In this document: in pieces, positions 37,341 to 51,200 of the stretch
Layout: the number at the start of each line of letters is the position of its first letter
How positions within the stretch are numbered: position 1 is the stretch's first letter
Assembly: GCA_029834535.1 (NCBI GenBank)
Contig: JAQMWT010000009.1
Coordinates: 372,001 to 436,000, forward strand
Length of the DNA: 64,000 nucleotides
Source of the DNA: Chrysophaeum taylorii
Lineage: Eukaryota; Sar; Pelagophyceae; Pelagomonadales; Pelagomonadaceae
Direction of reading: 5' to 3'
Made by a program: the position numbers and the translations under genes
The notes under the pieces: model-generated
The model's database searches: none
Seen by the model: the letters and a program-made list of their open reading frames with translations, nothing else
Told to the model about the DNA's origin: nothing

Positions 37341-38130
37341 TCCCTTATTATTATTATTATTAGGTAATTAATTGTCTGCTTCTTATGTGTTCACTCAGTT
37401 CGTTCGCCATCACTACATTTTGGGCTCCCTAGAAGCTAGATGTTGAATCCCCCCCACACATAAACATTGTCCATTTATTGTTTTGCCCTTCGTCGATGCC
37501 CTCAGGCGAATTCGGCATCTATGCATGCATCTATCACACCTTGTACAGTAAGGAAAATGTCGCCACACAAACAAAAAATGCACAATTCTTTATATCTCTC
37601 AATTAAATTCTTGCCAAAAAACTCATCACTATCAAAAGGCCGCCAGCCCATTCCATATGATGAGGCGTAGACCAATCCCTCCGCTGTAGTAGATCGCGGG
37701 ATCAGAGTTTCTCAGGGCGTTCAGAGGAGATGGGCAGAATCCTGGAGAGTCGGGGAGACTCGAGGGTCTGTCGCCATGCGACGCGGAGTTCGCGATTCGA
37801 CTGGCAATCAACTTAGCGCGTCTGCGTCCCCCGGCCGGCCATACCCCGTCCCATTGCGAACATCCCTGCCTGTTCGGGAGCCGAACAGCTGCTGCCAACC
37901 GCCACAGGAGAACCGAGTTCATAAGACACCGTGGTCAACTCCACTCCTCCATCGCGACCCATTCCTTCGAGGGGCGAGGAAATATTAAGATCGCAAGTCG
38001 GTGGTCGAAAAAGATGCGTGGGTTGGCAGCTTGGATCAGTCACGCGCACGCACGCTACTACATAATCGGGGGTAGAAGAGTTAGCTAAAGCAAGGGCCCG
38101 CACAACGATACCGGCGGGATAATGTTACTA

Positions 38131-38974
38131 CTATACGAGGTCATCGTCGACGGCAACCGCCCATGTCTGATCGTCGTCGTGGCGGCAATCACTCGCCGCA
38201 CTCGAGGAAACTAGGTAGATGGAATTCGACGCGACGCTGTTGGTTGAGCCGGAGGACTCCTCGCGACGTCCTCTCTCCGCTTTGTCGATCTCCACGCTCG
38301 AGGTGTCTTCAACGTCCGCGTCGTCGACGGCGGTCGGTTGGGTGGTCAAATCACCAATGTGGATATCAACGAGGGGGGCGGAGTCCGCGTCCGAAGCATC
38401 GTCTTTGATATCGACCCGGTCGTCACCTCTTCGATTTTGCCCCATGTCCGAGCTCCGCCGCATTAAGCCTGCCGTCGAATGGTAGACGGTCGACATGTGT
38501 CTGTTCAAGTTCTCCCTGGTGCTGAGCATTTTGCTCTTTGCCGTCTCGCCGAGATAGTTAAATGTTTCCTTGCCAAACGAGTCGACGATGACGATGTAGG
38601 CGGCGAGGCTGAAGGATGCGGTGAACACCAAAATGAGGAATATCCCGAACACGTTCGACTGAAAGAGGGCTTCCTTCTTCTCGGCAACCGTGCTGGTGTA
38701 TATAACCATACCGGCAAAGTAAACGATCTGCGGGGAGCAGTCAGTCATCCTACGAACGTACGTATATCGACCACAACGCACGATCAACTGCGTCTGCGCG
38801 ACCTCCGAGATAAGGTCGTCGTCGTCTTCGATATAGGGTTCGTACTCGGAGAAGACGCGATGGGAGACGAGCGCAAATACGAGGCCCATCGCGACCTGGC
38901 TCAGCGAGCCGGGAAAGAACATCGTGAGCACACCGGTCATGAAAACGCGCCGCAGGGCTTCGTACACGGGAAAC
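38131..38974 (-). CDS. last exon of giant gene: membrane domain and cytoplasmic tail
   Basis: 844 bp, preceded by a 38-bp intron (39012-38975) with a CTAAC branch-like element. It encodes two or three more helices (G-V-L-T-M-F-F-P-G-S-L-S-Q-V-A-M-G-L-V; Q-I-V-Y-F-A-G-M-V-I-Y; F-G-I-F-L-I-L-V-F-T-A-S-F-S-L-A-A-Y-I) and an acidic, Ser-rich tail ending in W-A-V-A-V-D-D-D-L-V and TAG at 38131-38133. Confidence 0.85.
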
Positions 38975-39216
38975 CTGCGCGCGTCCTCGCGTTAGTCTCG
39001 CGGTGCTCTTACCACCAGCATCTGGGCTCATATTCCTCGTAAACAAAGGCGATCTTCTCGAGGTCGTGATCCTCATCTCGGATCTCTAGCTTTCGGATCT
39101 CTCGAAGCGCCGCAGCGTACTTGTTGCGGCAGTGCATGAACGCGTTTTCGGGATCTTCGAGCGTGCACGTTTCGCGGGGTTTCGGCGTCGACAGAGAATC
39201 TTCGCTACTTTTTTCT

Positions 39217-39247
<31 letters not shown>

Positions 39248-42200
39248 CGTCGTCACGATCCTCATCATCCTCCTCCTTGGTGGCCGAGTCCTCTGGGGGC
39301 GGCAGCGCTCGTTGCGCCGCGGGGTGGCTCACCCTAGCGAGGTGCGCCATGATAGCGCGTTCTTCCTCGGCATCGAGACGCGGGTTGAGGCGCTCCTTGT
39401 AGCAATAGAGGAGAATTGTCAGACCGAGCGGGAATCCGATCGGCCAGATGGCGATCATGAGCAGCACATACCAGAGCCAGCCCTTGTACCGCGCGGTCGT
39501 GCATTGGATTGAAGGGTCCGACTGGAGCGCGTGGAGGTCCCCGCGCCCGTGTCCTCGGTCGTAGCGAACGCACGAGAAGTAGCGGAACGTATTGGTACTG
39601 CACGTCGGCAGCGCGACGTAGATAAGCAGCAGGAAGAAGTACATGAGTGCGTGCCCTGCCTTCTTGTTGATTGTCTTGATGTCGGGGTAATGCCCGAGAC
39701 CGTACTTGATTCGAAGACGGGCGATGACAAACATGACGACGAGAAACGTGAAGACGAACGGGGATAGTGTCGTCACCATGAGCTTGTGAAAATAGCTTAG
39801 ATGGATCAAACAGTCCGTACTGCCAAGGCTCATGAAATCGAGGCCGATGATGTTGCTCGCCCGCAGCACTGTCTTGAAGATGTCGGGGAAATTCACCTGG
39901 GGTATGACGAACTGCGTCGACGTCGCGATCTGGTAGGCCGCGACGATTATCTTGACCTTGGTCATGATCGACTTTTGGAGGCGCTTTTGTCTCTCCTCGG
40001 CTTCCTCCTCAGCTTGTTTTCTGCGAGACGACGACATCTCGCCAAACTTGTCGGCGTCGCGCATGTTGAACTTTCCCGTCCCCACGAGCACCGCCATCTT
40101 TTTAAAATGCGCCCATCGCTCCTTCGTGAGGAACTTTTTCAGCGACCATATCCCGATTACCACGGACAGCAGAAAAACGCAGACGAGCACTCCGGCGCCC
40201 TCGAACTGCTTGGCCAACGTTTTGCATTTGAGACACTTATTCGCGACGGGATCGAAGTCGTAGTTTCTTTTGCACGCGCTGCGACGGTCGATGCGTGATG
40301 AGACAGACAGCGGATTATGATGGCATCGCACCCGCACAAAGCGCCCTTGTTGCCGTGAGAGCACTGAACCGACGTGCGCGTGTCGTTACCCCCTTCGCAC
40401 GCATGGCTCAGCGAGCACTCGTATGTCTTTGTACTGAGCGCGGTCGCCCGCCAATATCCACTTTTTACCTCCAAACCCTCGAGCACAACGCCGTCGGTGT
40501 CGCAGTCGAGCCCGTCGTCGTCGTCGCAATCGACGCAGCAGTCGGTACACTGCTCGTCGTTTGATTCGAGCGCATCTTTGCCATAGAGCTCCCAGTGAAT
40601 CGTATCCCAGTAGTAGCCCTTGCGGCACGCCTATGCCGCGAGTTCAATGTCGCCCCTGAGAGCACAAAGACAAAAAAAAAAACAAACAACACTCCTCACA
40701 TCGCAGTAATACGAGCCCGTCTTCGTTGTGTACAGAGGCGACGAGCACACCGAACAGTCCGATTGACGCGTCTTGTTATTATACTCGCCGAGCTCGCACA
40801 AGGTGCACGACGTCGAGGCCGCAGAGCTCCACGAGCCGCGCGGGCACTCCGTCTCGGCCGTCGCGCCGTAATCTGACACGACCGTACCGGCCGCTGCGGC
40901 GGTGCACTCCGTCTGGCCCACATCGGGGTTGTAGAATGGCGGGGAGCACAGCTCGCATTCGCTGGCACCCGAGCCACTGTACGATCCAGCGGGACACTCT
41001 GTCTGGTTCGACGCGCCAGTCGCGCCGACATACATCCCTGCGGAAGCAAGCGCGCAGCTTGCCTGCCCCGATGACGCCTGAAATGACCCAGCCGAACACG
41101 GACTACACGCCGACGCGGCTGCGCCACTGATGTAACCTGGGGGGCACGCCACCTGAGAAGACGCCGCCTTCGTGCCGACGTAGTAGCCCGCGTCTGCGAG
41201 CGTGCAACTCGACAGGCCCGAGCTCGCGGCGTATTCTCCCGCGGTGCACGGCGTGCAATTCACGCCGCCAGAGCCAGCAGCGATGTATCCAGTCAAACAC
41301 GCAGTCTGGGAAGTCGCGCCAGGCGTCGGCACCACGTATCCGCTCGACGCGAGCACGCACGATGTGTGCCCAGACGACGCCGCGTAGGCTCCGAGCGCGC
41401 ATTCCGTGCATTCGCTCGCACCCTCGCCGGCTGAATACGACCCTGGAGGACACTGGAATGATCTCGTCAGAGCCGTTACGTTGGCGAAGAACCCGGCAGC
41501 GGAGCGGATGCAGCTCGTCTGGCCCCAGTATGGGTTGAACGTTCCGACGACGCACGCCTATTGTGTTGTATATTTGCGTTACACCAAGGTGTTTTTTCGA
41601 AGATACGTATACAACACGAGATTGAATCATCGATGGCACAAGACTCTGGCACCTGCAACACAACTACTCGCGCCGCTCAGCGAGTAATAGCCCGGGGGAC
41701 ATTCCTGGACTCCGTCCTCGTCGTCCGAGCCGTACTCCATGATGACGTCGGCAATTGTCGTCTGTTCGACCACGTCGGCGCTTGCCCCTACCACAACCAT
41801 GGCAGAGGCGAGCACGGTGTCGTTGCCAGCCTCGGCATCGAGCGCCTCTTGGACCGCACCAGATTGAAGGTCGGCCACGAGATCGTCGATAAACTCAAGT
41901 GTCAACAGCTCAAGAACCGTCGAGGTGTTCTCGTTGGACGCGGCTGAGTAGTTGGTCTCGACCAAGAACGAGATCACCGACTCGTTCGCCGCGAGGCTTT
42001 CATCGAGACGCCGACGCTCAGACTTAAGCACAGTCACGACCAACGGGAGCGTGACATAGTCGCTAAAGTCGGACAGCGTCGAGGTGAGCGCCGTCTCGAA
42101 GCCAGATTGGGCGGCCGTATCACCCGCAAACTGCGTGAGGTTAACGACGGCCACGAGCTCCGACTCTATGGAGACGGTGAGCGTTGTCCCAGATGGCGAG

Positions 42201-45200
42201 ATAGTGCCGGCCGACGACGACACGCAGGCCGAGTCCCCTTCATCGCTCCACGTACCAGTGGCACATTTGGAGCAATATGTCTGCCCGGTTCCCGAGTAGC
42301 GGCCAGCTGGGCAGGCCGTCTGGGATGTCGCACCACTCTCAAAAACATAGTAACCAGGACTTGCGAGCGAGCATTCGGTCGACGCATCATCCGGCGTCGC
42401 GTCATACGTGCCCGCCGAACACGAAGTGCACGTCGTCGCACCCGAGCCTGCCGATATCGTGCCCGCAGCACACGCGGTCTGTGCGGTCGACCCCTCCCCC
42501 AACGCGTAGTAGCCCGCGCTGACTGAAGTGCAGCTCGTCGCTCCGGCACTCGAACCATACGTCCCGGCTGAGCACGACGTGCACGATGTTGCCCCCGAGC
42601 CCGAATAGCTTCCTGCCTCGCAATCAACCTGGGCCGTCGCGGCGGACGCATTCACATACGATCCTGCATCCGAAAGAGTGCACGACGTACTCCCCTCGTC
42701 GCTCGCATAGCGCCCCGCCTCGCAGTCCGTGCATGCGGAGCTACCAGAGCCCGCAGCGATGCGACCAGCCTCGCACGGGGTGTCAGCACTTGCTCCCGTA
42801 GTCGCGACAATGTCGCCTGCGCCAGCCAGCGTGCAGCTCGTCGAGCCCTCACTCGACGCGAAAGTTCCGACATCGCATTCCGCGCAGGACGAGCTGCCAG
42901 AGCCGGAATACGAGCCGACTGGGCATGGCGTTTGCTCCGAAGCACCTAAACTCGAAACGTAGTATCCAGCGTCCGCGAGTGTGCAGCTCGTCGATCCCGG
43001 GCTCGACGTATAGGTGCCCGTATCACAGTACGAGCAATCCGTCGCACCCGAACCCGACGTCCTGCCCGCAGGACATGCGATCTGTTCGGACTGACCCGTC
43101 TCGTTTACAAAATTTCCGGCGTCCGCGATTATGCATGTACTTGCGCCATCCACTGGCGAATACGTGCCAGTGTCGCAGTCTTCACAGTTGCCCGAGCCCT
43201 CACCCTTGTACCGGCCTGCGGAGCAATACGAACACGTGCTTGACCCGGCCGTGAGACTCGTCTGGCCCGCGGGACAGCTCGTACACGTGGACGACCCTGC
43301 AGTGGAGTACGTGCCGGCACTGCACGAGGAGCACTCGCTCGCGCCCGACCCAGAGTAAAAGCCAGCATTGCACTTCGACTGTTGCTTAGCGCCTGTCTCG
43401 TTGACAAAGTTTCCAGCATCGGCGATTTTGCATGAGCTCTGGCCCTCCTCGTCGGTGTAGGTCGAGATCGAACACAATGTGCACGACCCAGAGCCCTCCC
43501 CTTTGTACTTCCCAGCTTCACAGTCCGAACACTCGCTCGAGCCGGCTGAGAGACTCGTCTGACCCGACGGACAACTTGTACACGTAGCACTTCCCGAATC
43601 GCTGTAGGTACCGACCAGGCACCGTGAGCAGATACTTGCACCCGATCCCGAAAAGTTTCCAGCGGCGCAAGCTGTTTGCTCCGAGGAACCCAAGCTTGAG
43701 ACGTAGTACCCAGCATCGGCGAGCGAGCAAGAGGTGGCGCCCGGCGATGAAGAATACGTTCCAGCGGAACAGTCCGTACACGCCGTCGCGCCCGACCCCG
43801 AGATGGTCCCAGCTGAACATGCCGTCTGTTCTGACGCGCCCGTCGTATCAACGTAACCGCCGGCGTCGGCAATAAGACATGTGGAGGCCCCATCCTCGGG
43901 TGCGTATGTTGCGAGGTCGCACTCCAAGCAACTGCCGGACCCCTCGCTCTTGTATCTTCCCGCTTCGCAATCAGAACATCCGCTTGAGCCGGCCGTGAGA
44001 CTCGTCTGCCCTGCGGGGCAGCTGGTACATGTGGACGAGCTATCGTCGCTATATGTGCCCGCAGCGCACGCAGAGCACTCGCTCGAGCCCGAGCCGGAAT
44101 AGTAGCCAGCGGGGCACGCGGTCTCTTCCGAAGCGCCCTCGGTCCCAACGTAGTATCCGGCGTTGGCCAATTTGCACGTGCTTTGTCCAGCGGAGTCGGC
44201 AAAGGTCCCTGCATCGCAGCTGGTACAACTGCCAGACCCCTCTCCTTTGTACTTGCCCTTTACGCAGTCCGTACATTCAGAAGAACCAGCAACGCTGTTC
44301 GACTCTCCGGCGGGGCACGCCGTGCAAGTCGATGAGCCCTCGCTGCTGTAATACCCCACCGAGCAATCCGCACACTCGCTGGCACCAGACCCAGAGTAAG
44401 TGCCTGCCGCGCACAGCGACTGCTCCGACGAGCCCGCGGATTCGGCGAAGGATCCAGCGTCGGCGAGCGAGCAGCTCGACGAGCCTGATGACGACGAGAA
44501 AGTACCAGGGGAGCAATCTGTACAAGCCGTTGCGCCACTACCCGAGATCGTGCCAGCCGCACACGGTGTTTGTTCCGATGCACCCGTCGTCGCGACAAAG
44601 CTACCAGCATCGGCAATCAAGCAAGTGCTCGAACCTTCCTTGTCGACGTACGTGCCCGTCTCACATTTCGTGCAACTCCCTGAGCCATCGCCCTTGTATG
44701 AGCCCGCCTCGCAGTACGAACACTCGCTCGATCCCTCAACTGTTGTCGTCTCGCCGGCGGGGCAGCTCGTACATGTTGCGCTCCCGGAGGTCGAATACAT
44801 TCCCGTCGAACACTTCAAGCATTCGGTTGCGCCAGCACCCGAATACGTCCCGGCCGCGCATTTCGTCTGTGCTGAGGCACCAGAGCTGGAGACAAAATAC
44901 CCAGCATCCACAAGCGCGCACGATGTCGCAGCGTCATCGGAGGAATACGTCCCGGACGAACAGCTTATACATTCCGTAGCCGCAGAGCCACTATACGTCC
45001 CTGACTCGCATGCCATCTGTGTTGAGGCACCATCGCTGCCCACATAGAAACCTGCGTCAACTAGCGAACACGAAGTGGCTCCAGACGATGCTGCGTAAGT
45101 TCCAGCGTCACAATCCACGCACACCGATGCGGCAGAACCGCTATACTTCCCGGCGGGACACAAAGTTTGTGTTGCTGCGCCGTCAGACCCGACGTAGCTG

Positions 45201-48200
45201 CCGGCATCGGCAAGGGAACACGAAGTCGAACCCGTGTCTTCTGCGTACGTTCCACTCGAACAATTCAAACATTCGGATGCTGCAGAGCCGCTGTAGGTAC
45301 CCGCCTGGCACTTCACCTGTTCTGACGCCCCATCGGAGTCAACGTAGTAGCCCGCATCGACGAGCGTGCACGACGTCGCGCCGTCCGATTCTGTGTAGGT
45401 TCCAACACTACAGTTAGAACATTCGGAAGAACCAGAGCCCGAGATCTTGCCAGCAGGGCACAATAGTTGTGATGAGGCTCCGGAAGAGCTGACGTAGCTG
45501 CCTGCGTCGGCTAGATTGCACGCGCTCTGCCCAGCGGACGCGACGTATTCGCCTATGCTGCAATCATCACACTCGGACGCGCCCGAACCCGCCGAGATCT
45601 TGCCAGCGGGACATGCGTAATTGAACGCGGATCCGTCCAGAGGCACGAAGAAACCAGGACTAGCAGACGCGCAGGACGACTCGCCGGGGCTGGCACTATA
45701 GGAGCCCGCACTACAATTCGTGCATTCGGTGGCTCCTGAGCCGGCGGAGATGGTGCCGTACGGGCCTATGTTTTGTTGGCTCAAGCAACGAAACAAGCAA
45801 AGGACGGGCAAAATTGAAAAAGAAAACTAATAAGAAAGAAAAGTGACCGGAAACGCTTACATTCATTTTGTTCCGACGCGCCATCGACTTGTACAAAGTA
45901 GCCAGGAATGGCGCTCTCGCAACTGGTCTGCCCAGCCAGAGGTTGATATGATCCAGCTGAGCACAAATCACAAGTAGAGGCGCCAGAACCGCTCGTCCGG
46001 CCAGCGGGACACGGAATCTGCGCCGAGGAGCCCGTAGTGTTGACGTAGCTCCCGCCGTCAACAAGATCACAGGCGCTCTTGCCCTCCGAATCAGCATATT
46101 CTCCAGCGCTGCAATCCGAACATTCCGACGCACCGGACCCCGCCGAGATTTTGCCAGCCGGACACGCGTACTCGATCGCCGACCCATCCAAAGGTACATA
46201 AAAACCAGGACTAGCAGACGCGCACGATGACCCGCCAGGGTTGGCACCATAAGAGCCTGCAGTGCAATTTGTGCATTCCGTTGCTCCAGATCCAGCGGAT
46301 ATGGTGCCACTCGGGCCTGTGTGACGACAAGTGAGTACCAAGGGCAAAAGACAGGCAAGTAAGGTAAAAAGGCTCGAGACACTCACATTCAGTTTGCTCC
46401 GATGCGCCGTCGTCCTTGACGAAGTACCCAGGAACGGCACTCTCGCAACTGGTCTGTCCAGCCAGTGGTTGATAAGATCCTGTTGAGCACAAGTCACAGG
46501 TCGAGGCACCAGACCCGCTTGTGCTGCCCGCAGGACACGAAATCTGCGACGTGGCGCCCGACGCGTTGACGTAGCTCCCGCCGTCAACGAGACTGCATGC
46601 GCTTTCGCCTTCGGAATCAGCATATTCCCCAGAGTTACAATCTGAACATTCCGAGGCGCCCGAACCAGCCGACACCTTGCCAGCCGGACACGCGTACTCG
46701 AACGCCGACCCATCGAAGGGGACGTAGAAGCCAGGACTAGCAGACGCGCATGAGGATTGGCCGGGGCCGGCACCGTAGGAACCTGCACTACAGTTTGTGC
46801 ATTCAGTGGCACCTGAGCCGGCAGAAATGGTGCCATTCGGGCCTAAGAGCAGTTCTGTCAAACAACATCGGCAACGACACGAGAAGGGACGCTTACATTC
46901 CGTTTCCGTCGTCGCGCCGTCATGCTTCACAAAGTACCCAGGAATGGCAGTCTCGCAACTGGTTTGTCCAGCCAGTGGTTGATATGATCCTGCTGAACAC
47001 AATTCACAGGTCGAGGCCCCAGACCCGCTTGTCCGGCCAGCGGGACAAGATATCTGCGCCGAGGAGCCCGTCGCGTTGACATAGCTTCCGCCGTCGACGA
47101 GATCGCACGCGCTCTTGCCCGCCGAATCGGCGTACTCCCCAATGCCACAATCTGAACATTCCGAAGCGCCCGAACCAGCGGAGATCTTGCCAGCAGGACA
47201 TGTGTACTCACGCGCCGACCCATCGAAAGGTACATAGAAGCCAGGACTAGCAGACGCGCATGACGACATGCCGGGGCTAGCACTGTAGTAGCCCGCACTA
47301 CAATTTGTGCATTCAGTGGCTCCAGAGCCGGCAGAGATTTTTCCCGTAGGGCCTACGTCGCAACGACCTTAGACAAGCAAGAAAATTTGGACAACGTTTT
47401 TAAACGCTCACATTCGGTTTCCTCCGACGCGCCGTCGTCCTTCACGAAATACCCCGGAACGGCACTCTCGCAGCTGGTCTGCCCAGCGAGTGGTTGATAA
47501 GATCCTGCTGAACACAAGTCACAGGTCGAGGCCCCAGACCCGCTGGTCCGACCAGCAGGACACGAAATCTGCGCGGAGGCGCCCGAGGCGTTGACGTAGC
47601 TTCCACCATCAACGAGATCGCAAGCGCTCTCACCCGCCGAATTAGCGTATTCCCCAATGCCGCAATCCGTGCATTCAGAGGCGCCAGATCCCGCCGAGAT
47701 CTTGCCTGCAGGACACGCATACTCAAAAGCCGAACCGTCAGAGGGTACATAAAAGCCAGGACTAGCCGACGCGCATGACGAGCCACCAGGCCTAGCACCA
47801 TAGGAGCCTGCACTACAATTGGTGCACTCGGTAGCTCCAGAGCCGGCAGAAATTGTGCCGTTCAGGCCTATGTCATGTTGAGTCAAGGACCTTAAGAACG
47901 AATAGAAATGGGCATGAAATGCTCACATTCAGTTTGCTCCGATGCACCGTCGTCCTTCACGAAGTACCCGGGAATGGCACTCTCGCAACTGGTCTGTCCA
48001 GCCAGTGGTTGATATGATCCTGCTGAGCAAATATCACAAGAAGTGGCCCCCGACCCGCTAGTGCTGCCAGCAGGACACAAAATCTGCGCTGAGGCGCCCG
48101 TTGTGTTGACGTAACTACCACCGTCGACAAGATCGCATGCACTCTCGCCCGCTGACTCAGCGTATTCCCCAGTGTTGCAATCCGAACATTCTGAAGCACC

Positions 48201-51200
48201 TGAACCCGCTGAGATCTTGCCCGCGGGACATGCGTATTCGAACGCCGACCCGTCGAAAGGTACATGAAAACCTGGACTAGCTGACGCACATGACGAGCTG
48301 CCGGGCGTAGAACCATAGGACCCCGCACTACAATTCGTGCATTCCGTGGCTCCAGAGCCCGCAGAGATTGTGCCGTTGGGACCTATGTCGCATTGAGTTA
48401 AGCATCATGAGGAAGAATGGTAAATGCCTGAAATGCTCACATTCGGTTTGTTCCGATGCACCGTCGTCCTTCACGAAGTAACCAGGAATGGCGCTCTCGC
48501 AACTGGTCTGTCCAGCCAGTGGTTGATACGATCCTGCTGAGCACGAGTCGCAAGTAGTGGCACCCGAGCCGCTCGTGCGCCCAGCAGGACACAATATCTG
48601 CGCTGAGGCACCCGTAGTGTTGACGTAGCTTCCGCCGTCGACGAGATCGCATGCGCTTTCCCCGGCTAACTTAGCGTATTCCCCAGTGCTGCAATCCGAA
48701 CATTCAGAGGCCCCCGAACCAGCCGATATCTTGCCAGCGGGACATGCGGACTGGAAAAACGACCCGTCCACAGGCACAAAAAGGCCCGGACTAGCAGATG
48801 CGCATGACGACCCGCCGGGGCTAGCACGATAGAAGCCCGCACTGCAATTTGTGCATTCGGTGGCTCCAGAACCGGCGGAGATAGTGCCATTTGGGCCTAC
48901 AAGGTGTTGAGTCAAGTACCCATAAAAAGCAAACAATCACTTGCACTAAGCGCTCACATTCAGTTTGCTCCGACGCGCCGTCGTCTTTCACAAAGTAACC
49001 AGGAACGGCACTCTCGCAGCTGGTTTGCGCCGGCAGTGGTTGATATGATCCTGCTGAGCACAAGTCACAGGTCGAAGCCCCCGATCCACTTATACGGCCG
49101 GCGGGACACGAAATCTGCGCAGAAGCGCCAGACGTGTTGACGAAACTCCCGCCGTCAACGAGATCACATGCACTCTCGCCCGCTGATTCAGCGTATTCAC
49201 CAGTGCTGCAATCTGAACATTCCGAGGCCCCTGAACCCGCCGAAATCTTGCCAGCGGGACAAGCGTACTCGAATGCCGATCCGTCGCGGGCTACATAAAA
49301 GCCAGGACTTGCAGACGCGCAAGACGATCCGCCGGGGCTCGCTCGATAGGATCCTGCGCTACAGTTTGTACATTCGGAGGCTCCAGAGCCAGCAGATATT
49401 GTACCCTTTGGGCCTAAATGATGTGGATTTACTGTAAGAAAGTACAGCGAAGGGCGTAAAATAAACTCACATTCTGTTTGCACGGATGCACCGTCCTCCT
49501 TCACAAAGTATCCAGGAATCGCACTTTCGCAGCTGGTCTGCCCAGCCAATGGTTGATATGATCCTGCAGCACACGCATCACAGGCTGAGGCACCAGACCC
49601 GCTTGTCCGGCCAGCAGGACATGAAATCTGCGCCGAAGCACCGGACGTGTTAACGTAGTTCCCGCCATCAACGAGGTCGCATGCGCTCTCGCCAGACAAA
49701 GCAGCATATTCTCCGGTACCGCAATCTGAACATTCTGAGGCACCCGAACCCGCCGAGATTTTGCCGGCGGGACAAGCGTACTCGAACACGGACCCGTCGA
49801 GAGGTACATAGTAGCCAGGACTAGCCGACGCGCAAGACGAGCTGCCAGGGCTAGCCCCATAGGATCCCGCAGTACAGTTTGTGCACTCGGTGGCTCCAGA
49901 GCCAGCGGAGATTGTGCCGTTGGGGCCTACATTGCGTTGAGTCAATAGGCGTAAGACAGGTGCGTAAGACAGGTACGACAGGTACGAAGAGAAGATGGCA
50001 TGAAATTCTCACATTTAGTTTGCTCTGACGCGCCGTCGTGCTTAACGAAGTACCCAGGAACCGCGCTCTCGCAACTGGTCTGCCCAGCTAGTGGTTGATA
50101 TGATCCTGCTGAGCATGCATCACAGGCTGATGCGCCAGATCCGCTTGTCCGTCCAGCAGGACATGAAATCTGCGCCGAGGCGCCGGACGTGTTGACGTAG
50201 CTCCCACCATCAACAAGATCGCATGCACTCTCGCCCGAAAAAGCAGCATATTCTCCAATGCTGCAATCTGAACATTCTGAGGCACCCGAACCCGCAGAGA
50301 TTTTGCCAGCAGGACATGCGTATTCGAATGCCGACCCGTCTAGAGGAACATAGTAGCCAGGACTAGCCGACGCACACGACGAGCCGCCCGGGCTAGCACC
50401 ATAGGACCCCGCAGTACAGTTTGTGCACTCGGTGGCCCCAGAGCCAGCGGATATTGTGCCGTTCGGGCCTACGGTGCATTAAGTCAGGAACCAAATGGGC
50501 AAAAGACAGATAAGAAGCAAAAATGGTCATGAAATTCTCACATTCAGTTTGTTCCGACGCGCCGTCGTCTTTCACGAAATAACCAGGAATGGCACTCTCG
50601 CAGCTGGTCTGCCCAGCTAGTGGTTGATATGATCCTGCTGAACACACATCACAGGTCGAGGCCCCAGACCCGCTCGTTCGACCAGCAGGACACGAAATTT
50701 GCGCCGAAGCGCCCGTAGTGTTGACATAGTTGCCGCCGTCGACGAGATCACACGCGCTCTCGCCCGCTGAGTCGGCATATTCTCCAGTGCTACAATCCGA
50801 ACATTCTGAGGCGCCCGAACCAGCCGAAATCTTGCCAGCAGGACATGCATACTCGAACGACGACCCGTCGAAGGGTACATAATAGCCAGGGCTAGCAGAC
50901 GCGCAAGACGACCCGCCAGGGCTAGCACGATAGGAACCCGAACTACAGTTTGAGCATTCGGTGGCTCCAGAGCCAGCAGAGATTGTGCCTCTCGGGCCTA
51001 AGAAGCGTCAAGTCAGGCCTACCCACAAGAAAGAATAAACATGGGCCTGAAAAGCTCACATTCAGTTTGCTCAGAGGCACCGTCGTCCTTCACGTAATAC
51101 CCAGGAACGGCACTCTCGCAGCTTGTCTGCCCGGCTAGTGGCTGATATGATCCTGCTGCGCACGAGTCACAGGTCGAGGCCCCTGAGCCACTTGTCCGGC

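Larger units (their letters stand above)
34699..38130. other. gene-poor region with decayed coding traces and a dispersed short repeat
   Basis: No intact gene is recognised in 3.4 kb. Coding-like pieces on the plus strand change frame: A-K-F-S-M-C-V-L-E-A-D-L-Q-Q-H-L (about 35290-35340), L-S-R-E-A-H-F-C-E-A-V-S-V-L-I-K-G-F (about 35530-35590), L-V-P-R-L-C-P-N-C-V-I-F-L-R-D (about 35780-35825) and E-V-V-E-F-R-V-L-N-P-E-S-I-I-K-D-A-L-P (about 36615-36670), ending near 36925. They may be one old gene broken by indels or a gene with introns that I could not resolve. A (TTA)n tract lies at 37346-37363. The rest, 37340-38130, shows nothing. Confidence 0.4.
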
